Origin: Bacteroides sp. 43_108
GTDB taxonomy: Bacteria > Bacteroidota > Bacteroidia > Bacteroidales > Bacteroidaceae
Length of the DNA: 21,891 nucleotides
Assembly (NCBI GenBank): GCA_001915545.1
Contig: MNQS01000183.1
Span: 1 to 21,891, forward strand
Direction of reading: 5' to 3'
The notes beneath the pieces are model-generated. The model did not search any database. It was not told where the DNA came from and was given only the letters and a program-made list of their open reading frames with translations. A program made the translations under genes and the position numbers. This document shows, in pieces, positions 16,601-21,891 of this stretch (its first letter is position 1; every line of letters starts with the position of its first letter).

Positions 16601-18382
16601 AACATCTCGCTGGGCAGCGACGGATCTATCGCCAACTCCACGAAATGGAGTCTGAACAACGACGGGTCTGGGCACATAGCCTCGGGTAATATCTCATGGA
16701 ATGCCGCCGGCACGGTTACCTTTGCCGCATCCGTATCCGCCCAGTGGACTACGGGCATCACGACGGCGCAGGAACTCGCTTCGGCCATGGCGTTCGGGAA
16801 GATGCTCTACCGCGACCCGACTTTCTGGAACGGAAACAACGGTGTCGTGGTTTACAACAACTCCCAGAACGGTATGGTGACCGTTACCCGGCAGCAGGAT
16901 GCCACGGCACCCAATGACAGCAAGTATGTCCTGAAAATCCAGACCAGCGGCAGTGCCAGCCCTCGCAACGGAGGCTTCTATTTCGGGGCGAAATGCGGTT
17001 ACCGCAAGGTGCTCGTCGCCCGCATTATCGCCAAGATCCCCGCCGGCAGAAATCTCTGTTGGGCGACGAACAGCGTCGGCACGGGAGGTTCGCACCGGTG
17101 GCTTACGTCGAACGCCGGCACGGGCGACTGGAAAGAATACGTCTACAAGGTCGTGTGCGGCACCGCCGATTTTTCCAGCACCCATTTCTTCTACGTGGAC
17201 GGCACGCAGGGGACTTCCGATACGCCTGTCATCTGGTATGTGGCCTATGCCACGGTCTTCGACCTTACCTCCACGGAGAAATACACGACCACCATCGATG
17301 CCAACGGCATTTACACGGGAACCGTACGCGCCAACCAGATTATCGTGGATTCCGCCCTGACTGTCGGAGGGAGCAGCTATAACGGCAGCATCTCCGTCAA
17401 GGATGCGAACAATAGCGTAAAGGTCACGCTGGACAGGAACGGTATCACGGCCGTGAGCGGCAAGATCGGCGGCTGGATTCTCGGAACAAGCGCCCTGACC
17501 GCTTCGGCTCCGGCCTCGGGGCACCGCATCGTTATGGGGGCTTCAGGATATATTTACCACGACAACCCTTCCACCGGAGTAAACTATTGGGCGCTGAACA
17601 CGGACGGTTCCGCCACGTTCGGGTGCGGGAAAATCTCCTTTGCCAATGACGGATCGGGTTATCTGGCCAACCAGAATATCAAATGGGACGCCTCGGGAAA
17701 TGTCACGATGACGGGCACCATCAACGCCAATGCCGGCACCATCGGGGGATTCGTCATCGGTCAGGGGCGCATCGGCTCGACGGCGACAGGAACCGGCTCA
17801 GGCGGCGGCCTTGCCATCTACGACGACCTGTTCCGCGTGGGGGACACCATTTCGTATGTCCTGTTCGGCAGCAACACCATACCGGCATCCGCCGGCGGAT
17901 CATGTGCCACCGGACGTATTGTGAACAACAAGGTGAACAGCATCTTTAATAACAACTACGGGCTTTATATCGATGTCAAAAACGGTAACCGTAACTACGG
18001 AATATGGTCCAATGCCTCTGTTATAGCCCCTGCCTGCATCGGCAACAAGATCAAGAATGTCTATTTCACAGGCAGCGGTTACACGATCGATTTCTCGCAG
18101 TTCAACATCTTTTTCGTTTATGCCAACCAGAAGTACAGCGTGACCCTGCCGTCGGCATCGTCCGTGGCCACCATGTTCGGTTACTCGACTCTGCCGTCGG
18201 ACTTCGCCTGCATATTTACCCTAATTTACAACTACAACTGGGGGAATAGCCTTGTATTCACCAATATCCGTAACCACAACGGGGATCTTGCCAGTTACAC
18301 GTTAGCCAAGGGAGACTCCATTACGGTATTGTGCGCCAATTACCCCTCGTTCCATTACCAGATATTAAATCACTCTTATTAA
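13613..18382 (+). CDS. Large modular phage tail fibre / host-specificity protein
   Basis: The product has 1589 residues from the ATG at 13613. The frame stays open further left to 13256, but that part is the complement of the riboswitch and reads as nonsense. The start MAKILIARGQATI resembles that of the 436-residue tail protein at 232. After an N-terminal domain there is a short collagen-like GIPGKDGVDAD, then repeated fibre modules: ASQITAGTISADRIAAGSI, SSIINTDYINGLSCTFTKGKIGGW, LGSDGSI-x-NSTKW and GNIAWD-x-xGNVTF. Two non-repeated inserts (about 15440-15960 and 16760-17280) look like carbohydrate- or receptor-binding domains. Such repeats build trimeric shafts in phage fibres. It should recognise the bacterial surface. 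No signal peptide. A cell-wall adhesin is less likely given the baseplate genes downstream. Confidence 0.85.
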   Translation: MAKILIARGQATIYVQKDGYTITQSLGEYVFPADDTGKILSSVTLTSTVRVMCGDEELTAFTIGAVGKPAGFSSVTVNNGTKTLTYVITAGTTTLADHGTIDIPVTISGIVYHLSFVWSKAKAGIPGKDGVDADMLDWVKEWNTGKTLINGNTVITPKLFAGTKNSDGTVSGIAIGSFTLNTKTSSGTIAAEAVNGIYGFRDGYKTFYVDNGGNAQLGYGDQYVRYNATTGKVEFGSGVSLNWVGATYIDKDGVFTGTLSADTIKTISISASQITSGIIAAARIDTAALKASLITAGNIEALTLNVTKGKIGGWTVDADSLYRGTKNNTVGSCTSAAGSITLGSNGIRGYKWRLDASGAGAVAGGNIAWDASGNVTFASTVSALWTAPIGSLTTALGGSGYPKLTKITADGIYTGSITASQITAGTISADRIAAGSIAASKLDAASIRSSIINTDYINGLSCTFTKGKIGGWMIGASALTATHISIDSGNRRIAVYGANSGVASGQRVQLYYNSDTDFGLYTTDSAGYCVAQLGSSNSIAGWTIDTTSIRKGNVSLGSDGSIINSTKWKLNNDGSGQIASGNIAWDTAGNVTFGASVSLQWKNDIEAAKVTNFGYRYYKKLIINGDEATYYPVVFKGGDQNIKRTILVRRGYAEQAPVSWNTSTHKGGLIVLIKTNFGGWGGIAYSWDIYDLSETYCRMFAGAQLCGNYCMFAVFLRGGGDTGAVYHLYSDQPIESSSYSPSPIPAAPQIAYGNDLIFQSGSTQAYAPAPRTLTAAVEEEIRRHRFIALAQSTDSTLAAHPLTYIGSTGIYTGTLTAAQVNAVAIDAGSIKTGTLSADRIAAGSISASKLDAVGIKSSIINTDYINGLSCTFTKGKIGGFSIGSDNMTIGNVGAVGAIPLQIRSASTGSGYWYTGAYKPLGICLTWYQSSNAGHIVLGQVAASGNSVKTGFIGLQMMSWDNLEYFCLSVNYTKSGSKEVYNRIAGWAFDHNHIWKNNISLGSDGSIANSTKWSLNNDGSGHIASGNISWNAAGTVTFAASVSAQWTTGITTAQELASAMAFGKMLYRDPTFWNGNNGVVVYNNSQNGMVTVTRQQDATAPNDSKYVLKIQTSGSASPRNGGFYFGAKCGYRKVLVARIIAKIPAGRNLCWATNSVGTGGSHRWLTSNAGTGDWKEYVYKVVCGTADFSSTHFFYVDGTQGTSDTPVIWYVAYATVFDLTSTEKYTTTIDANGIYTGTVRANQIIVDSALTVGGSSYNGSISVKDANNSVKVTLDRNGITAVSGKIGGWILGTSALTASAPASGHRIVMGASGYIYHDNPSTGVNYWALNTDGSATFGCGKISFANDGSGYLANQNIKWDASGNVTMTGTINANAGTIGGFVIGQGRIGSTATGTGSGGGLAIYDDLFRVGDTISYVLFGSNTIPASAGGSCATGRIVNNKVNSIFNNNYGLYIDVKNGNRNYGIWSNASVIAPACIGNKIKNVYFTGSGYTIDFSQFNIFFVYANQKYSVTLPSASSVATMFGYSTLPSDFACIFTLIYNYNWGNSLVFTNIRNHNGDLASYTLAKGDSITVLCANYPSFHYQILNHSY
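14370..17760 (+). repeat. Internal fibre-shaft repeats within the tail fibre gene
   Basis: The GKIGGW/F element recurs at about 14534-14554, 15008-15028, 16232-16252 and 17458-17478, with a weaker GTIGGF near 17740. Each is followed by an LGS-DGSI-type and a DGSG-x-I-ASGNI-type segment. The copies near 14860-15030 and 16060-16250 are close over more than 50 residues (ISADRIAAGSI-ASKLDA...SSIINTDYINGLSCTFTKGKIGG). This indicates growth by internal duplication, with unique domains inserted between modules. Confidence 0.8.
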
Positions 18383-18433
18383 AAACTTTTCTGCTGGGAA
18401 TATCCCTACACTTAATAAAAACAGAAGCGAATT

Positions 18434-18721
18434 ATGAACATCACCAACGTAACGGTAACCAAGGTTGCCGAAGAGAGCACGGAGAATGCCGACTACCAGT
18501 TGGAATATTCCATCGTCAATGACGCGCTGACCCGCGTCCACGCCTCCATCCGCAAGAAGGATACGGATGGCTCGGGGAACGCTCCGCAGATAGGTATCAT
18601 CTACATGGAACAAGGCGTTATTTCATGCAACATTCCTATGGGAGAGCCGCTTGCACCCCTGTTTCATGATTTCGATACCATGATCGACGAAATAAAAAAG
18701 AGTAACGTACAAAATGCATAA
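18434..18721 (+). CDS. Small phage-associated protein, unknown function
   Basis: The product has 95 residues beginning MNITNVTVTKVAEESTENADYQLEYSIVNDAL. It is a compact soluble protein with no signal or membrane segment, alternating beta-type residues in the first two thirds and an acidic helix at the end (FHDFDTMIDEIKKSN). It sits 51 bases after the fibre gene and 5 bases before the next gene, so it belongs to the tail operon. The position after a fibre suggests a fibre-assembly chaperone or accessory subunit, but no motif proves this. Confidence 0.6.
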   Translation: MNITNVTVTKVAEESTENADYQLEYSIVNDALTRVHASIRKKDTDGSGNAPQIGIIYMEQGVISCNIPMGEPLAPLFHDFDTMIDEIKKSNVQNA

Positions 18722-18726
18722 ATAAT

Positions 18727-19050
18727 ATGGAACTGTCAGTCAAAGACCGCCTTTACCTGCCGTCCTTTTTGCCGGCACGGGGCAACTTCAAGGACTTCAA
18801 CCTCAAAAAAGAGATTCTGCGCAAGATCGCCATTCCGGACGAGGAGCGCAAAGCCATCGGTCTTCACGAGAATGCCGAGGACAAGCGCATCGAATGGGAT
18901 GTGGAGAAGGAGAAACCGCTTGCCGTGGAGTTCTCGGGGGACGAGATGGAGTATCTCCGGAAAGCCTGCGAACGCATCTCGGACGAGGAGCTTCCGGACG
19001 ATATGTGGGCTACCGTGTCGCGCATCTACGATTTCATTCAGGAGAAGTAA
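18727..19050 (+). CDS. Small phage-associated protein, unknown function
   Basis: The 107-residue product is highly charged and mostly helical by composition (LKKEILRKIAIPDEERKAIGLHE, FSGDEMEYLRKACERISDEELPDD). It has no signal peptide. It follows the previous gene by 5 bases and is followed by an intrinsic terminator, so it closes the fibre transcription unit. I do not recognise the family. By position and charge it might be a small regulatory or assembly factor. Confidence 0.6.
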   Translation: MELSVKDRLYLPSFLPARGNFKDFNLKKEILRKIAIPDEERKAIGLHENAEDKRIEWDVEKEKPLAVEFSGDEMEYLRKACERISDEELPDDMWATVSRIYDFIQEK

Positions 19051-19072
19051 ACCATCCTTTCTTTCTGCCGCT

Positions 19073-19124
19073 ACTCTTTTGAAAAGAGTGCCCGGTCGTA
19101 CTCTGATGTATGGTCGGGCTTTTT
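19073..19124 (+). terminator. Double hairpin with U-tract inside the tail gene cluster
   Basis: First, ACTCTTTT and AAAAGAGT (19073-19089) form a perfect palindrome with a single central G. Immediately after, GCCCGGTCGTAC (19090-19101) pairs over 12 positions (with wobbles) with GTATGGTCGGGC (19108-19119), followed by TTTTT at 19120-19124. The second hairpin is a good intrinsic terminator for the fibre unit. It lies only 15 bases before the next start codon, so baseplate genes need read-through, antitermination or their own promoter. Confidence 0.75.
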
Positions 19125-19139
19125 GTTGAAGTATCGTTC

Positions 19140-19838
19140 ATGGCAAGACAGGACATAACAATGGACGCCGAATACGGTGAGGTGGAGACTTCCGGCAATA
19201 TCGCCGGCAAGAGTTTCTACGACTTCCGCCTGCTCGATGCCGTCGCGGGTGCGGACAACGACACCTTCCGCTACGGAGAGATTACCGTCCCCGTCGGCTT
19301 CGTGTACACGTATAACGACGGCAAAGGGTTCCATGTCAGGATTCCCTATACGCCCGACATGCGCCGCCTGACGGTCCGTCTGGTTATGGAAAGCGGTTCG
19401 GGCGGCACGGAGTACCTGAGAAATCCTGCGACGGGCAAACATTGGTTTCCCGTCGTGGCGGAGACGGAAGCCGGCACGGCCGATATCGCCCTGGCCGCAT
19501 TTTTCTCCCTCAATGAGAAGGGAGTCTACAACCTGCTGTCACGGGACGGTTACCTTGCCGTGTACAGCGGCTCAGAGACCGACTTCGAAATAGGAGCCGC
19601 CAAAGCCCAGAACGAGACGTTTCTGCTGAAAGCTTCAGCCGGAAATCTCTACCAACATTCTACGACAGGTGTCGGCCTCGTCGACTACCTGCATTCGAGT
19701 CTGGAAAACAACGGTCTTGCCGCCAAACTGCAGTCGGAATTCCTGTCGGACAAGGTCGTCATCAAGAATGCCTATATGGATTCTGCCACGGGAGAGCTGC
19801 TTTTAGAAACCGAGGAAAAGGAGGAGAACGATGGGTAA
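19140..19838 (+). CDS. Tail-associated protein, unknown function
   Basis: I place the start at MARQDITMDAEYGEV (19140). The frame extends ten codons further left, but those lie in the terminator region. The 232-residue product has no signal peptide. The N-terminal half is rich in beta-type residues (ITVPVGFVYTYNDGKGFHVRIPYTPDMRRL) and the C-terminal third is a polar helical region (SSLENNGLAAKLQSEFLSDKVV) with an acidic tail. The 3' end overlaps the next gene by 8 bases. The place just upstream of LysM and baseplate genes suggests a tail or baseplate component. The family is not recognised. Confidence 0.65.
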   Translation: MARQDITMDAEYGEVETSGNIAGKSFYDFRLLDAVAGADNDTFRYGEITVPVGFVYTYNDGKGFHVRIPYTPDMRRLTVRLVMESGSGGTEYLRNPATGKHWFPVVAETEAGTADIALAAFFSLNEKGVYNLLSRDGYLAVYSGSETDFEIGAAKAQNETFLLKASAGNLYQHSTTGVGLVDYLHSSLENNGLAAKLQSEFLSDKVVIKNAYMDSATGELLLETEEKEENDG

Positions 19839-20763
19839 GTACAGGGTCGTAGCCGGACAGAATATCTACGATGTGGCCCTGTACCTGTACGGCAGCATCG
19901 AGGGAGTCGTGGATTTGCTCATCAACAACCCCGATCTCTCCTTCGCCACGACATTGACTGCCGGCCGGGAACTTGTCTACACGGACGATTTCGTTATCCG
20001 CGCCGATGTAGTCGCCTATAACGGGTTGCACGGCATCGTCCCCGCTAACGGTGAACGGCATGTCTATCCCAAAACGTTCACCTTGCCGCTTGCTGTCGTC
20101 CTCACGCTCGCTGCCGGGATCATCACCGTGCAGTGTGCCGTTTCCGGTGCGGGACAGCTGGAAATCGACTGGGGCGACAACAGCGACACCGAGACCGTCC
20201 TCCTCGCGGACACGCCGCAGCTGCTCACCCATACCTTCGACAACAAAGTCAGGGACAGGCGTCGTATCCGTTGGTTTACCGATGCCTGCTTCCGGAGTAT
20301 CGACTGGAGCGGGCTCAAACCGCGGTCGTTGGTACTGGTGCAGACACTGCCGGTGGAGGAGCTGACGCTCACGCACGCCACACTCTCCTTGGAGAGCCTG
20401 CGGCTGCTTTCCGGAACCTACAGCCTGAACCTGTCGAATTGCGCGTTGGCCGATCTTGCACCGCTTGCCGAATGCCGGGAACTGATGACACTCGACCTCT
20501 CCGCCGCCCGACTGAAACCGACAGTCATAGATCATTACCTGACAACCCTTGTGGAACATTACGGCGACCGACGGAATTGCACGGTCATTTTACCTACAGC
20601 CCCGACGGGAACCTATCGGGAGCCGGACCGGGATACCGAAACGGGGCGCTACCGTATCGCCTCGGGCATGGAAGCCGTATGGGTCATCCTGCACGAGGAG
20701 GCCTGGAATGAGGGTGGCGCGTGGAAATTCATTATCGACGATATAACCTATACAGTGGAATGA
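19831..20763 (+). CDS. LysM-like tail protein with PKD-like and leucine-rich segments
   Basis: The 310-residue product opens with a LysM-type module (RVVAGQNIYDVALYLYGSIEGVVDLLINNP...LTAGRELVY, residues ~5-52), the pattern found in baseplate/tail hub proteins that follow tape-measure genes. The middle contains a PKD-like core (LEIDWGDNSDTETVLL...LLTHTFDNK), and then comes a short leucine-rich stretch (LTLTHATLSLESLRLLSGTYSLNLSNCALADLAPL). Its TGA overlaps the start of the baseplate gene (ATGA), implying coupled translation and fixed stoichiometry. The LysM part probably docks to the tail or cell wall. The PKD/LRR addition is unusual and may be an interaction module. Confidence 0.7.
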   Translation: MGKYRVVAGQNIYDVALYLYGSIEGVVDLLINNPDLSFATTLTAGRELVYTDDFVIRADVVAYNGLHGIVPANGERHVYPKTFTLPLAVVLTLAAGIITVQCAVSGAGQLEIDWGDNSDTETVLLADTPQLLTHTFDNKVRDRRRIRWFTDACFRSIDWSGLKPRSLVLVQTLPVEELTLTHATLSLESLRLLSGTYSLNLSNCALADLAPLAECRELMTLDLSAARLKPTVIDHYLTTLVEHYGDRRNCTVILPTAPTGTYREPDRDTETGRYRIASGMEAVWVILHEEAWNEGGAWKFIIDDITYTVE

Positions 20764-21653
20764 GCCGGACGATTAAGGAGATATACAATGAAGCCGTGCA
20801 GGAACGCAACCGGCGGCTGGAACTGACGGAGTTCGCCAGCGACTCGAAGCTGTCTGTCATGAACGGTATCCTATGGACCGTAGCCGCTGTCATCTACAGT
20901 TTCGAGACGCTGCTTGATGTCTTCGCGGTGGATATCTCGGAAGCCATCAACAACCGGATCAACGGCACGCCGGACTACTACGCCAATGCGCTGCTGCAAT
21001 ACCAGCAGGGCGACGAGCTGACCGTCCGCGAGGACGGACTGGCTTTCGGGTATGCCCAGGTCGATGAGACCAAACGCATCATTACGCAGGTCTCCTATGT
21101 GGAGAGCACGGACGACAGCAACCTCGACAGCAAGCTGGTACTGAAAATCGCTACCGGCACGAAAGGACATCTGGAAGCTATTCCCGCCGAGGAGCTGGTG
21201 CCCATCAATGCCTATATCGGCAAGCTGAAATTCGCCGGCACACGCATCGAGGTCATCTCGACCAAAGGCGACGTGCTGGTGCCGCGTCTTACGGTCTTCT
21301 ACGATGGTGCCGTTCCCGAGGCGGAGATGTACGACAGCATCGAGACCCGTATCCGGGACTACATTATGGGCATCGACTTCGACGCTGCGGTCTATGTCTC
21401 CCGCCTGACGGATGCCATACGCCGTGCCGAACACGTTACAGACGTCTATATCGACGAGACGGCAATCCCCGAGCAGGGCGTGTTTATTGCTTGCCACGAT
21501 ACGGACGGGCAAATCCAGCCCCTGCAACGTGTCGGCCGCATGACATACACCGCCTCGGGCTACCTGAAAGAGTCCTCGCGCAAGGACGAGGAGTCGGAAC
21601 TGCCGACCTTCCGGGAAGCCATCACGCTCAAAGTCGAAAACCATGAGATATAA
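20760..21653 (+). CDS. Baseplate J-like (Mu gp47/P2 J type) protein
   Basis: I chose the ATG at 20760 (MSRTIKEIYNEAVQERN) because it overlaps the previous stop as ATGA. An upstream in-frame ATG at 20721 falls inside the previous gene. The 297-residue protein has the baseplate-J pattern: an N-terminal helix, then TGTKGHLEAIPAEELVPINAYIGKLKFAGTRIEVIS, and a C-terminal VPRLTVFYDGAVPEAEMYDSIETRIRDYIMGIDFDAAVYVSRL...ITDVYI-like region. J proteins build wedges of contractile-tail baseplates. The family and order support a Mu-like or tailocin-like contractile system. Confidence 0.75.
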   Translation: MSRTIKEIYNEAVQERNRRLELTEFASDSKLSVMNGILWTVAAVIYSFETLLDVFAVDISEAINNRINGTPDYYANALLQYQQGDELTVREDGLAFGYAQVDETKRIITQVSYVESTDDSNLDSKLVLKIATGTKGHLEAIPAEELVPINAYIGKLKFAGTRIEVISTKGDVLVPRLTVFYDGAVPEAEMYDSIETRIRDYIMGIDFDAAVYVSRLTDAIRRAEHVTDVYIDETAIPEQGVFIACHDTDGQIQPLQRVGRMTYTASGYLKESSRKDEESELPTFREAITLKVENHEI

Positions 21654-21891
21654 GCTGCCCATAGACCGTTCGGTGAACCGGCTCGTGCCGCACTACCTGT
21701 CGGGACGGCGGTTCATCCTCTTCGTGCAGAGCTGCCTCTATCCCTTGCAAAGCCTGAACGAACGGTTCCGTACGTTTGCACGGGAACGGCATATCGAGGC
21801 GCGCATGACCTCACAGGTCATCTATTTCGAGTGGTTCCTGAACTACCGGTTCGGTAAATACATCAAGGACGGCAAGGACCGCATCTTCATC
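21643..21891 (+). CDS. Next tail/baseplate protein (partial, cut by the right edge)
   Basis: The frame starts at ATG 21643, overlapping the baseplate gene by 11 bases, and runs off the window after 83 codons (MRYKLPIDRSVNRLVPHYL, then a basic and aromatic-rich region). No signal peptide is seen. The slot after baseplate J is where Mu gp48/P2 gpI-type proteins lie, but the sequence alone does not prove that identity. Confidence 0.6.
   Translation, partial: MRYKLPIDRSVNRLVPHYLSGRRFILFVQSCLYPLQSLNERFRTFARERHIEARMTSQVIYFEWFLNYRFGKYIKDGKDRIFI

Noticed and set aside
13862..17524. Long - strand open frames inside the fibre gene
   Set aside because: They are antisense shadows of a GC-rich repetitive gene, with Arg/Gly/Asp-rich products lacking domains or sensible starts.
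14370..17760. CRISPR array or diversity-generating variable repeat
   Set aside because: The repeats are long, in-frame and protein-coding with variable spacing. No reverse transcriptase, template repeat or cas gene is in the window.

Overview
The window reads as Bacteroidota (Bacteroidales) DNA. The support is the Bacteroidota-style vitamin B12 locus (btuG beside btuB, surface lipoproteins with acidic residues after the lipid cysteine), the A-rich translation starts without strong Shine-Dalgarno sites, and a TAnnTTTG-type -7 box. Most of the window is GC-rich, which by eye suits an Alistipes-like host better than a typical Bacteroides. The stretch from about 8.2 to 13.2 kb is visibly more AT-rich. 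The species cannot be fixed from this window.

The layout has three blocks. (1) At 1-1542 on the + strand are the 3' end of one phage-tail/adhesin-like gene and a complete paralogue. (2) At 1628-13505 on the - strand is a complete cobalamin (B12) acquisition operon headed by a canonical cobalamin riboswitch. Its order from the riboswitch is: DUF4465-type lipoprotein, PKD/Ig-repeat lipoprotein, receptor-L-domain/LRR lipoprotein, btuG, a small Y1/IS200-type HUH protein, btuB, btuF, btuC, btuD. (3) From 13613 to the right edge, on the + strand, is a phage-tail module: a 1589-residue modular tail fibre, two small unknown genes, an intrinsic terminator, an unrecognised 232-residue protein, a LysM/PKD/LRR tail protein, a baseplate-J-like protein and the start of the next tail gene.

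The B12 genes make a coherent route. The surface lipoproteins (BtuG and probably the other three) capture cobamide, BtuB moves it across the outer membrane with TonB energy, BtuF binds it in the periplasm, and BtuCD imports it. Translation is tightly linked, with TGATG or ATGA overlaps at btuG/Y1, Y1/btuB and btuC/btuD and direct abutment at btuF/btuC. Control is layered: a riboswitch followed by an intrinsic terminator before the first gene, a second terminator-like hairpin after that gene, and a long hairpin before btuG.

Two things stand out. First, the whole B12 operon sits between phage-tail genes of one orientation whose products share an N-terminal motif, so it looks like cargo inside a prophage or phage-tail-like cluster. 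Second, the Y1 'transposase' is locked into the operon by start/stop overlaps on both sides and has His where the catalytic Tyr is expected, which points to a domesticated HUH protein working with B12 uptake rather than a passing insertion sequence.
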